A stretch of 64,000 nt of DNA, from contig NZ_QKTX01000005.1 in the NCBI RefSeq assembly GCF_003253485.1, forward strand, positions 62,001-126,000. Direction: 5' to 3'. Made by a program: the position numbers and the translations under genes. This document shows, piece after piece, positions 24,859 to 33,235 of the stretch; within the stretch, counting starts at the first letter, position 1, and the number at the start of each line of letters is the position of its first letter. The notes below the pieces were generated by a model, which saw only the letters and a list, made by a program, of their open reading frames with translations, searched no databases and was not told where the DNA came from. The DNA is from Algoriphagus aquaeductus (lineage in GTDB: Bacteria > Bacteroidota > Bacteroidia > Cytophagales > Cyclobacteriaceae).

Positions 24859-26321
24859 TAACTTGTTGTGGCTTGAGTTTGGATATTTTTCTTGTCTTCT
24901 GCCTTCTTGAAGCCGGTGCGGATCATGCTGCCCCAGCCTCCTTTTCCTTTGATGAAGTCGATATGACCTTTCAGTCCCCACCATACGATTTTTGGATGTA
25001 CTGTAAACGGCTCGATGATAATCATCCAAATGAGTTTTCGGAGATCTTTTTTGTCTTTGTAATTATTGAAGGCTACTTGCTCATAGAGTACGCTAAACGC
25101 AGAAACCAACAAAGAGAGCAAATACATCAAAGCAAGAAGAGCAAAGAAATAGATGGCGCTGAAATCACCTGTCACCAGCAAAATCAAGGTGTAAAGCAAA
25201 CCTGCTGTTTCCAATATCGGGGCAGATTTTTCAAAAATCGCCCAAAAGGGATAGGAGATCATTCCCAAGATTCCATACTTGGGATTCAACCGCATCGCCT
25301 GATGAAGCTGTAAAGTCTCAATGGTTCCTCTCATCCATCGGTTTCGCTGACGGGACAAAATAGCCGCATTTTCAGGCACTTCTGTCCAGCATAAGGGATC
25401 GGGGACAAAGCCCAATTTGTAGGGGATTTTTGCCTCTTCCATGTATCTTCTCATTCTGACGACCAGCTCCATGTCTTCGCCTACCGTCTTGGGAAAATAT
25501 CCTCCGACTTTTCGAACCAGATCGGTTTTGAAAAACCCAAATGCACCGGAAATCAACATCAAACCATTGATTCTGGACCAGGCCATCCTGCCCATCAAAA
25601 AAGCCCTGAAATACTCAATGACCTGATATTTCCCCAGCATGGTTTCTGGCACCCGGTATTGTGTCACGGTTCCATCCTGTACATCGCAGTTGTTGGCAAT
25701 GCCGATCACACCACCTACAGCAATCACACTACGGTTTGTCTCCTCCATAAACGGTCTCACCATCCTGGAAATAGAATCACTCGACAAGATGCAATCCACA
25801 TCGATACAGGCCAAAATCTCCATGTTGGCGACATTGATCCCGGTGTTCAACGCATCCGCTTTTCCACCGTTTTCTTTATCGATGACCACCAGCCTTCTGA
25901 AGGACATGTTTTTGGAGCGGTAAATTCCTCTGACCGGCTTGGTTTCGATTTCAGGAAAATAGGCAAAATTGGTTTTCTCCAGCTCGAAGGATTCAATCAG
26001 CTTTTCTAAGGTATCGTCTTTCGACCCGTCATTGATAATGATGACTTCAAATTTCCCATAATGCAAAGACAACAAACTCTGTGCATTTTGGACAATTGTC
26101 ATTCCCTCGTTGAAGGCCGGTGCCAAAATGGACACCCCTGGCGCAATAGGAGACGTGATGATATCCCCATAATCTGCGAATCGGTTTTTCCTCAGGTAAT
26201 CCCTCATTTCAAGGGCACTGAGAATCATCAGCAAAATATAAATGGAAATGACCGCAAAACTGAGAATCAAAAACATCAGTCCGAAGACCTCCAACAGAAA
26301 ATAGAACAGAAAACTATACAT
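24858..26321 (-). CDS. Processive family-2 glycosyltransferase (PgaC/BcsA-like)
   Basis: A 487-aa membrane glycosyltransferase. One or two N-terminal transmembrane segments precede a GT-A domain at about residues 60-320: ILAPAFNEG, VIIINDGSKDDT, ENGGKADALNTGINVA, ACIDVDCIL, TVGEDMELVVRMRRYM and the processivity motif RQRNRW. Two to three C-terminal transmembrane segments follow. This layout is that of synthases of linear polymers such as poly-N-acetylglucosamine, cellulose or hyaluronan. No PilZ domain is seen. The gene overlaps the HEAT-like gene by 8 bp upstream and the YaiO-like gene by 1 bp downstream, implying coordinated synthesis and export. The sugar is not determined. Confidence 0.92.
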   Translation of the reverse strand: MYSFLFYFLLEVFGLMFLILSFAVISIYILLMILSALEMRDYLRKNRFADYGDIITSPIAPGVSILAPAFNEGMTIVQNAQSLLSLHYGKFEVIIINDGSKDDTLEKLIESFELEKTNFAYFPEIETKPVRGIYRSKNMSFRRLVVIDKENGGKADALNTGINVANMEILACIDVDCILSSDSISRMVRPFMEETNRSVIAVGGVIGIANNCDVQDGTVTQYRVPETMLGKYQVIEYFRAFLMGRMAWSRINGLMLISGAFGFFKTDLVRKVGGYFPKTVGEDMELVVRMRRYMEEAKIPYKLGFVPDPLCWTEVPENAAILSRQRNRWMRGTIETLQLHQAMRLNPKYGILGMISYPFWAIFEKSAPILETAGLLYTLILLVTGDFSAIYFFALLALMYLLSLLVSAFSVLYEQVAFNNYKDKKDLRKLIWMIIIEPFTVHPKIVWWGLKGHIDFIKGKGGWGSMIRTGFKKAEDKKNIQTQATTS

Positions 26322-27894
26322 GGCTCAACAGGGGGTCTAAAATGTGGGCTCGAATCTGTCCGGAAATGGGGTCTGACGCTCCGATAGTGGCCTGATCAAA
26401 TTTGGAAATATCCAAGGCATGAAGGGTTTTGAGCAACTGCTTTTTCAATTTGAATGAAAGCTGATCTTTTGCCAATCGGCTGTAGATCAGCTTAACCGAA
26501 TTTTCATCCCCCAACGAAAACGCGGCCTTGGCAGCAGCAAAGGCCAATTCTTCATTTTCAGAAGAAAGACATCTATTGATAAACCCTACCTCCATATGAG
26601 CGCCGAGGGTTTCATAGGTTTCCAAAATTTCGATTTGCTCCTCCAGTCCCACTTCCTCACTGATGTTGGCCAAATTGACCAATAGATCCAGCCTGCCGAG
26701 CATCCGGACCAGTTTGATCCCGAAAACTCGAATGGATTGATTGCTTGATTCAAAGAGCACTTCCAGTTTCAGTGGTTTTACGTTACTGACAAACTTGATG
26801 ATCCGGAGGTAATTCATCTGCTGCCATTCAGACAGCGGGAAGGTCTGATCTTTCAAAAAGTTCAGATCGACTTTCTCAGAAAGATTGAGTAAGGTCGCCA
26901 CTGCCTGGGACCGGACATGAAAATTGTCAGAATTGGCATGACCTTTCACTTCTGTCAGCGCTTCGACCAAATCCATCTCGTTGATCTCCACCAATCCCTG
27001 CGTGATCTTGTACCACTTGCCTGATTTGAGGGATTGAATGGACATTTTGTCCAAATCAAGTTTTTGATATATAGTCTTCAATTTACCTTTAAACTCCCCC
27101 TTCATCTTTTTATTCAAACCGATGATCTTCTGAATCAACACTTCTTTGAATAATACTTTTTGCAAAAGTTCGGCAGGAAAATAAGCATGGAAATCTGATG
27201 CTTTCATGACGCTTATTTCATCCAATTCTTTTTCAAAAAGAAGGGAAGTCAATGGATCTATGATCAGATTTTCATATTCTTTTTTGTGTTGCTCTCTTTT
27301 ACTTTTTTTCACCTTTAGGATAATCATGAAAATTATCATAACGATAGAAACAACAAAAAAGAAGATGATTACAGCAGTGACAATAAACAGTTTGTAATCA
27401 GAGATAAATAGAATTTTAAACTTCAAAAAAGGGGAATAAGGAGTCTTTTTCGCCAATACGACAAGATCTTCCGAGACATCTTTTACTTCATAGATCGGTT
27501 GGTAATCTCCGTTTCTGACCAAGTTGGCCAAGTACTCCCTTGCTCCTTGCCAAGAAACCTCTTCGGAGTAGACCCTATACGACAATCCAACATTCAGACT
27601 ATCCAAACCAAACCGACTGGACATTTCATGGAGTTGGGCAAAATGCTCCATAGGTTGGGAAATATAGCCCGAATCAGTTTTCGCAAACAGGAAAAGACTG
27701 TCGAGGAGCAGGGATTCAGGTAGGGATTTGTCCTTGATTTGCCAGCGAAAACTCAGGCCGGGAACCTGATCCTGTAAAACCAAAAAATCCCCAAAATCAG
27801 TACTGTCTTGGGGAATAATCGATTCTTGTGCCTCTAGCCTGGTCCACGAAATCGTCAGAAGGGAAAGAAAGGTCAGGAGTAAAAATGTCCTCAT
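26314..27894 (-). CDS. HEAT-like repeat membrane protein of the exopolysaccharide-like operon
   Basis: A 526-aa protein. A signal-like segment (MRTFLLLTFLSLLTISWTRLEA), then a predicted periplasmic part (about residues 24-155), then one strong transmembrane segment (LFIVTAVIIFFFVVSIVMIIFMIIL). The cytoplasmic part (about 200-526) is all helical with HEAT-like repeats, for example NFHVRSQAVATLLNLSEKV, IRVFGIKLVRMLGRLDLL and EELAFAAAKAAFSLGDENS. It lies between the response regulator (7 bp gap) and the glycosyltransferase (8 bp overlap). A role as a scaffold linking regulator and synthase is inference. HEAT-like repeats of this type occur in comparable Bacteroidota loci. Confidence 0.75.
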   Translation of the reverse strand: MRTFLLLTFLSLLTISWTRLEAQESIIPQDSTDFGDFLVLQDQVPGLSFRWQIKDKSLPESLLLDSLFLFAKTDSGYISQPMEHFAQLHEMSSRFGLDSLNVGLSYRVYSEEVSWQGAREYLANLVRNGDYQPIYEVKDVSEDLVVLAKKTPYSPFLKFKILFISDYKLFIVTAVIIFFFVVSIVMIIFMIILKVKKSKREQHKKEYENLIIDPLTSLLFEKELDEISVMKASDFHAYFPAELLQKVLFKEVLIQKIIGLNKKMKGEFKGKLKTIYQKLDLDKMSIQSLKSGKWYKITQGLVEINEMDLVEALTEVKGHANSDNFHVRSQAVATLLNLSEKVDLNFLKDQTFPLSEWQQMNYLRIIKFVSNVKPLKLEVLFESSNQSIRVFGIKLVRMLGRLDLLVNLANISEEVGLEEQIEILETYETLGAHMEVGFINRCLSSENEELAFAAAKAAFSLGDENSVKLIYSRLAKDQLSFKLKKQLLKTLHALDISKFDQATIGASDPISGQIRAHILDPLLSHV

Positions 27895-27901
27895 ATCATC
27901 A

Positions 27902-28261
27902 TTATTGCAGGATCCGTTTCACACGAATAGCAAGTTCATTTGGGTTGAAGGGTTTAGGTATGAAGTCAGACACCCCCAAATTAAATGCTTCCAACACCAC
28001 CTGTTCTTCCTCTCCGAGAGAACTCAATACAATGATCGGAGTGTCAGGCTGATGTTTCTTGGCATGATGGATAATTTCGATTCCACTGCGAAAGGGCATC
28101 ATCACGTCTGTAATGATCAAATCCGGATTAAGGGTATCGATGGCTTTCACCCCCTCATTGCCGTCTTGCACGAGGTGGGTGTCATAACCGTCTTTTTTTA
28201 GCCTAAACTGAACTAGGCTTGAAATCAACAAATCATCCTCAATAATTAGGATTTTTTTCAT
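27902..28261 (-). CDS. Single-domain response regulator (CheY-like)
   Basis: The 119-aa protein is only a receiver domain. The acidic pair is IIEDD (Glu8-Asp10), phospho-acceptor Asp52 lies in LIITDVMMPF, followed by IIVLSSLGEE (Ser/Thr position) and FIPKPFNPNEL (Lys). With no output domain it must act by protein contact. It is the first gene of the operon leading to the HEAT-like protein and the glycosyltransferase, so it may control polymer synthesis allosterically; no cognate kinase is adjacent. The four-PAS kinase at 13538 is a candidate partner but without direct evidence. Confidence 0.92.
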   Translation of the reverse strand: MKKILIIEDDLLISSLVQFRLKKDGYDTHLVQDGNEGVKAIDTLNPDLIITDVMMPFRSGIEIIHHAKKHQPDTPIIVLSSLGEEEQVVLEAFNLGVSDFIPKPFNPNELAIRVKRILQ

Positions 28262-28282
28262 ATTTCAGGGATAAACTCTTAT

Positions 28283-28311
28283 TAAAGATAGCATCAGAAT
28301 CCTAAATCAAA
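28283..28311 (-). promoter_or_regulatory. Predicted promoter of the response regulator/exopolysaccharide operon
   Basis: Minus-strand -7 box TATCTTTA (one mismatch to TAnnTTTG) at 28283-28290 and TTTG at 28308-28311 with a 17-bp spacer, about 22 bp upstream of the regulator start. Spacer is slightly short. Confidence 0.45.
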
Positions 28312-28488
28312 GCATCCTCTACCATCCAAATAAGGAGGATTTGAATTCAATGTAAATAAAATGCAATTATTCGCATTTCAGTACCTGTAACACACCATTG
28401 GTCAAAAAAAAAGATTGAAAAAATAATTCCATCTGGATAGTCCATGGGCATTTACTAGCTTGCTGATTGAAGAATAACCATCAATCAA

Positions 28489-30186
28489 ATGAAAAAACAA
28501 TTTCTGAAAGCAGGTTGGTTGGGCTTGCTGGCAGCTGGAATTTTGACGCATGCTGCATGGGGACAAAGTGACCCCACAGGCAAGCGACGCGTGACCAGCA
28601 CCTATGCCATCACCAATGCAACTGTGATCACCTCACCCGGACAACCCGGCAGCAAAGCCACTGTTGTATTTAAAGACGGCGTGATTTTAGGCGTTGGTTC
28701 CGGTATCCAAATTCCAAAAGAGGCAAAAGTATTTGCCGGTGATTCGCTGTTTATTTATCCGGGATTTATTGACGGCGCAGGCAATATGGGAATCACCAAA
28801 CCCAAAGATCCAGAGCGGCCAAAGGATTTCGTCTCCTCCAATCCTCCCGATGAAATCGCAGGAATCACGCCTTGGAGATCCGCTACGGAGCAATTCAGTG
28901 CGTCATCCAGTCAGGTTGACGATTGGAGAAAAGCTGGATTCACCATCAGTCAGGTCATCCCTGACGGAGGGATGCTTCCGGGAAAAGCAGCAATTATGGT
29001 TTTGGGTGCCGGTAACGCTACCAATCTGATCCAGATCAATTCCGGATTGGCGGCCAATTTCAGAGGTTCCAGAGGAATGTATCCAGCCACTGCCGCCGGA
29101 GTGATGGCAAAATTCAGAGACGTGTACCAAAATAGCACGCTAGCATTGGAGCATGAAAAAATGTATGCATCCACTGCCGGTGTCAAAAGACCTCAGGTCA
29201 CTCCTACCCAGCAAGGGATGGCCGCCGTAGTTCAGAAGCAGATTCCTGTCATTTTCACCGCACCATCTGATCTGGAAATCAGAAGAGCCATCGCACTTCA
29301 AAAAGAATTCGGCTTCAAATTGATCCTTTCAGGATTGGAAAATTATGAAACGGTGATCGACCTGATCAAATCCACCGGTACTCCGGTATTGATCAAACTT
29401 CAAGTCCCGGATGACAAAGCCGTAAAGGCTCAGAAATCCGAAGGGGTGACCGAAGATACCAAAGCACAATATGCAAGAGTAAAAGAAGCCTATGAAAATG
29501 CGTTGAAACAGGCTGCTATGCTGGAAAAAGCAGGAATTGCCTTTGCTTTCACAACGATAGATGCCAAAGCCGGTGATGCCATGAAGACTATCCAGACTTT
29601 GGTAAAAAACGGACTGAGCGAAAAAGCTGCTTTGGCCGCATTGACCTCCAATCCCGCTTCGATCCTTGGTATCAGCAGAGTAGCCGGAACTATCGAAAAA
29701 GGGAAAATGGCCAATCTGGTCATTACCACAGATTCTTTATTTAAGGAGGATTCCCAAATCAAACATGTGGTCGCTGACGGTTTTGTGTTTGACTTTGAAG
29801 TGAAAAAGAAGGCCGCCAATGGCAATGGAAAAACGGATGGAGCTCCAGCCGGTTCTGTGGAAGGGGTTTGGGAATACACTTCAGAAACTCCTGCCGGTAG
29901 TTCAGGCGGTGAAATTGTACTGAAAAGAACCAATGGCGTATTGAGTGGAACCATCAGCTATGACGATCCGGCCGGATCTGGAAAAGTTACTTCTCCGATC
30001 AAAAATGCCTCTGTAAACGGAAAAACGCTCAGTTTTGAGTTTGATGTCAACGCCGGAGGATTGAGCCTCACCGTGAGCATCACTGGAGAAATCAACGGCA
30101 ACTCCATGGAAGGATCTCTTTCCGTTCCGCAAATGGGTTCTTTCCCGGTTAAAGCCACTCTTTCTTCACCTAGCCTAAGCAACTGA
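28489..30186 (+). CDS. Exported amidohydrolase-fold protein lacking the metal motif, with C-terminal extra domain
   Basis: A 565-aa exported protein (signal MKKQFLKAGWLGLLAAGILTHAAWG). Residues about 35-440 follow the amidohydrolase (TIM-barrel) family: YAITNATVITSPGQ start, YPGFIDGAGNMG where active enzymes have DxHxH, and the C-terminal ASILGISRVAGTIEKGKMANLV. The HxH is replaced and the usual His/Asp ligands are absent, so it is probably not a metal-dependent hydrolase by itself. Residues about 450-565 (VEGVWEYTSETPAGSSGGEIVLK...) form a separate beta-rich domain. The next gene begins 4 bp after the stop; three homologues stand in a row. Confidence 0.8.
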   Translation: MKKQFLKAGWLGLLAAGILTHAAWGQSDPTGKRRVTSTYAITNATVITSPGQPGSKATVVFKDGVILGVGSGIQIPKEAKVFAGDSLFIYPGFIDGAGNMGITKPKDPERPKDFVSSNPPDEIAGITPWRSATEQFSASSSQVDDWRKAGFTISQVIPDGGMLPGKAAIMVLGAGNATNLIQINSGLAANFRGSRGMYPATAAGVMAKFRDVYQNSTLALEHEKMYASTAGVKRPQVTPTQQGMAAVVQKQIPVIFTAPSDLEIRRAIALQKEFGFKLILSGLENYETVIDLIKSTGTPVLIKLQVPDDKAVKAQKSEGVTEDTKAQYARVKEAYENALKQAAMLEKAGIAFAFTTIDAKAGDAMKTIQTLVKNGLSEKAALAALTSNPASILGISRVAGTIEKGKMANLVITTDSLFKEDSQIKHVVADGFVFDFEVKKKAANGNGKTDGAPAGSVEGVWEYTSETPAGSSGGEIVLKRTNGVLSGTISYDDPAGSGKVTSPIKNASVNGKTLSFEFDVNAGGLSLTVSITGEINGNSMEGSLSVPQMGSFPVKATLSSPSLSN

Positions 30187-30190
30187 TCCT

Positions 30191-31582
30191 ATGAATAAGC
30201 TCAATTATTTACTTGCTGCTTTTGTAGGCTTGGGACTAAGTGTCGCCCAAGCACAAACCCCTAAAGGCAGTGTTTTGATTAAAAACGCGACTGTTCTGAC
30301 TGTGACTAAAGGAAATCTGGAAAATTCAGATGTCCTCGTTCAGGACGGCGTAATCAAACAAATCGGAAAAAATATCGCTGCTCCCTCCGGAGTACAAACG
30401 ATCGACGCCACCGGCAAATTCTTAATGCCAGGCATCATCGATGCACACTCTCACGTGGCCTTGGATGTGGTCAATGAAGCCTCCTCTCCCATCACCTCCG
30501 AGGTGAGAATGAAGGATGTGGTCAATCCCTTTGAGATCGGAATCTACCGAGCCTTGGCGGGTGGAGTGACTATTTCCCATGCCATGCACGGCTCCGCCAA
30601 CGTGGTAGGTGGACAAAATGCGACCTTAAAGCACCGTTGGGGCGCAAAAGATCCTGCTGACATCATCATGCAAGATGCGCCACGCACGATCAAATTTGCC
30701 TTGGGTGAAAACCCAACCCGGGTTCACGGCCGGGGAAATGGCATCCAACCCCGCACTCGAATGGGCGTGGAAGCTGTCCTGAGAAATGGCTTCAGTGAAG
30801 CACTTCAGTACAAAAAGGCTTGGGAAACTTACAATGCGGCTAAGGCGCAAAAAGGAAATACGGTAACTCCTCCGGTGTACAACGAGCGCTTGCAAACCTT
30901 GGCAGATATTCTGGATGGCAAAATCATCATCCATTGCCACTCTTACCGTGCAGACGAAATCTACATGCTCATCAACGTAGCGAAGGATTTCAACATCAAA
31001 AAACTGGTATTCCAGCACACCAACGAAGGCTTCAAAGTAGCTCCGGAAATTGCAGAATACACCATGGGTGCTTCTGTATTTGCAGACTGGTGGGCGTACA
31101 AGATGGAAGTGTATTATTCCACCGCCTTCAATGCGGCCATCCTTCAGCGTAATGGCGCCATCACTTCCATCAATTCCGATTCGGCGGAACTGATCCGTCA
31201 CCTTTATCATGAAGCTGCCAAAACGCAGCGATATGGTGGATTGACCGACGATGAGGCTTTGGCTATGATCACCATCAATCCTGCCAAGCAACTCGGCATC
31301 GATGACAAAGTTGGTTCCATCGAAGTGGGCAAGCAGGCTGATTTGGTGATTTTTGAGTCCCACCCTCTTTCATCCTATGCAGTACCTCAGATGACTTTCG
31401 TGGACGGTGTGAAATATTTTGACATCAAGTCAGATAAGGATGATCAGCGTCAGTTGGTCGCTGCTACTGAGATGGTCGAGCCGATCTTCCTAAGAGCCAA
31501 TGAGGAAGCTCATCGTTGCATGCAGGATGTAGATGCGTACTTCGAGGCATTTCAAGGCGCATTTCTAGAAGAAAAACACTAA
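30191..31582 (+). CDS. Exported amidohydrolase (imidazolonepropionase-like), intact metal motifs
   Basis: A 463-aa exported member (signal MNKLNYLLAAFVGLGLSVAQAQ). Metal-binding motifs are intact: GIIDAHSHVAL (HxH), IIHCHSYRADE, KLVFQHTNEGF and SINSDSAELIRH (Asp). The C-terminal signature IGIDDKVGSIEVGKQADLVIF is typical of the family. The likely reaction is hydrolysis of an amide, lactam or cyclic dipeptide-like bond in the periplasm. It is the only member of the three-gene group with a full metal site and is located in the middle, 4 bp after the first and 24 bp before the third. Substrate unknown. Confidence 0.87.
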   Translation: MNKLNYLLAAFVGLGLSVAQAQTPKGSVLIKNATVLTVTKGNLENSDVLVQDGVIKQIGKNIAAPSGVQTIDATGKFLMPGIIDAHSHVALDVVNEASSPITSEVRMKDVVNPFEIGIYRALAGGVTISHAMHGSANVVGGQNATLKHRWGAKDPADIIMQDAPRTIKFALGENPTRVHGRGNGIQPRTRMGVEAVLRNGFSEALQYKKAWETYNAAKAQKGNTVTPPVYNERLQTLADILDGKIIIHCHSYRADEIYMLINVAKDFNIKKLVFQHTNEGFKVAPEIAEYTMGASVFADWWAYKMEVYYSTAFNAAILQRNGAITSINSDSAELIRHLYHEAAKTQRYGGLTDDEALAMITINPAKQLGIDDKVGSIEVGKQADLVIFESHPLSSYAVPQMTFVDGVKYFDIKSDKDDQRQLVAATEMVEPIFLRANEEAHRCMQDVDAYFEAFQGAFLEEKH

Positions 31583-31606
31583 TCACCCCGAAAATTCAAG
31601 ACGATA

Positions 31607-32908
31607 ATGAAACGAATTTTAAAAACCTTTTGTGCCGCTCTACTTGCCCTGCTTCCGATAGTGGCAATGGCCCAGATCGACGGGGAATTTGTAAAGCCTC
31701 GCACAGGAAAATTCCTCCTGAAAAATGCTACCGTTGTCACAGTGACTAAAGGAACCCTTTCCAATACCTCAGTTTTGTTGGAAAATGGTAAAATTTCCCA
31801 GATTGGGGCCAACATCACCGCTGCAGATGCAGAAGTCATCGACTGTACCGGAATGTTTATCTATCCGGGAATGATCGATGGGGGAACCCGCCTCGGCCTG
31901 GTGGAAGTGAGCTCTGTTCCTGAAACTGTCGACTACGCAGAAATCGGAAACGTGACGCCAAACATGCAGGCATTGACCACCGTCAATCCAAATTCTGAAG
32001 CGATCGGAGTCACCCGCGTATCAGGTGTGACCACTGTTTTGACGGTTCCTACCGGTGGACTTTTCCCTGGTACCGCAGCTCTGATCAACCTCAATGGCTA
32101 CACACCCGATCAGATGTACGGCGGGTTCAAAGCGGTGGCCATGAGTTTCCCGAGCTCGGGTCGACGTGGTCGTTTTGACCGCAGATCCGAAGAGGACATC
32201 AAGAAGGATGCAGAAAAGGCGATGAAAGAAGCCAATGACATCTGGGATAATGCCAAGAGCTACCTGGAATTGAAGAAATCCGGTGCGGAACTTTCCTACT
32301 ACCCTGAAATGGAACAGCTTTCCAAAGTGATCGCAGGCGAACTTCCCCTTTTGATCGAAGTCAATGCAGCTTCTGATATTCAGAATGCGATCAAGTGGGT
32401 CCAAGACAAAAAAATCAAAGTGATATTTTCAGGTGTAGCTGAAGGCTGGAGAGTAGCAGAGGAAATCGCCAAATCCGGAATCCCTGTGGTAACCGGTCCG
32501 GTGCAGGAACTTCCTACCCGTCAGTCGGACCGATACGATGCGGCCTATTCCAACGCCGGAAAAATGGCCAAAGCAGGAGTAAAAGTGGCACTGAGAACGG
32601 ATGAAGAAGAAAACGTAAGAAACCTTCCTTTCCATGCTGCATTTGCAGCTGCCTATGGACTGGGAAAAGAGGAAGCGCTTAAAGCAGTGACCATCAATCC
32701 TGCTGAGATCTTCGGTATTGCGGATCAATACGGCTCGGTGGAAACTGGGAAAAGAGCAAACTTGATTGTATCCACAGGCGATCCTTTTGAGACACGCAGC
32801 CAGATCATCCATGTCTTTATCGACGGATACAGAATCCCGATGTCCAACAGACATATCCGACTTTATCAGGAGTTTTTGGAAAGGTCTCCAGGCTTGAAGG
32901 CTAATTAA
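31607..32908 (+). CDS. Exported amidohydrolase-fold protein lacking the metal motif
   Basis: A 433-aa exported protein (signal MKRILKTFCAALLALLPIVAMA). The family start (FLLKNATVVTVTKGTLSNTSVLLENG) and end (PAEIFGIADQYGSVETGKRANLIV) are clear. The metal motif is replaced by YPGMIDGGTRLGLVEV, and other His ligands are missing (LIEVNAASDI, KVALRTDEEEN). It is therefore likely a non-catalytic paralogue or one with changed chemistry. It is closely related to the first gene of the group rather than to the second in the way its active site is lost. A terminator follows directly. Confidence 0.8.
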   Translation: MKRILKTFCAALLALLPIVAMAQIDGEFVKPRTGKFLLKNATVVTVTKGTLSNTSVLLENGKISQIGANITAADAEVIDCTGMFIYPGMIDGGTRLGLVEVSSVPETVDYAEIGNVTPNMQALTTVNPNSEAIGVTRVSGVTTVLTVPTGGLFPGTAALINLNGYTPDQMYGGFKAVAMSFPSSGRRGRFDRRSEEDIKKDAEKAMKEANDIWDNAKSYLELKKSGAELSYYPEMEQLSKVIAGELPLLIEVNAASDIQNAIKWVQDKKIKVIFSGVAEGWRVAEEIAKSGIPVVTGPVQELPTRQSDRYDAAYSNAGKMAKAGVKVALRTDEEENVRNLPFHAAFAAAYGLGKEEALKAVTINPAEIFGIADQYGSVETGKRANLIVSTGDPFETRSQIIHVFIDGYRIPMSNRHIRLYQEFLERSPGLKAN

Positions 32909-32910
32909 TT

Positions 32911-32948
32911 AAAAAAGGCCATGGAAGCGATTCTGTGGCCTTTTTTTT
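32911..32948 (+). terminator. Intrinsic terminator of the amidohydrolase operon
   Basis: Stem AAAAGGCCA / TGGCCTTTT with a loop of about 13 nt and a run of eight T. Confidence 0.85.
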
Positions 32949-33235
32949 CTAAATGGAAAATTAAAATATATGTGTATTCGCATGTTTGCACGTTACTGAT
33001 TTAAATTAGGTTTTGAGGTTCAAAATAGGCGGATTCCTACTTACCAAGGGGGCTAGGAGCCTGTCCCGACGAATGACGGGAGGATTTTTCATATAGGAAA
33101 ATTCGCTATTCAAGACCTACGAGCATTGTTCCGGATACACATATTAAAATATTGGAAAATTGGAAGATTTAATACTCCGTAGCCTTTTTCCCAATTTTTC
33201 AATTTTCAAATTTTAAAATCTTTCAATTCAAAAAA
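32949..33235. other. Gene-free stretch with short inverted repeats
   Basis: No gene visible. ATATGTGTAT (32968-32977) and its inverse ATACACATAT (33135-33144) bracket about 160 bp, within which CTGTCCCGACGAATGACGGG (starting about 33061) forms a hairpin similar in style to the one in the degenerate tRNA units. The last 80 bp is AT-rich inverted sequence before the peptidase gene. Confidence 0.4.

Noticed and set aside
24859-25029. 57-codon extension ahead of the YaiO-like protein.
   Set aside because: It lies wholly inside the glycosyltransferase gene in another frame; the signal peptide begins at 24858.
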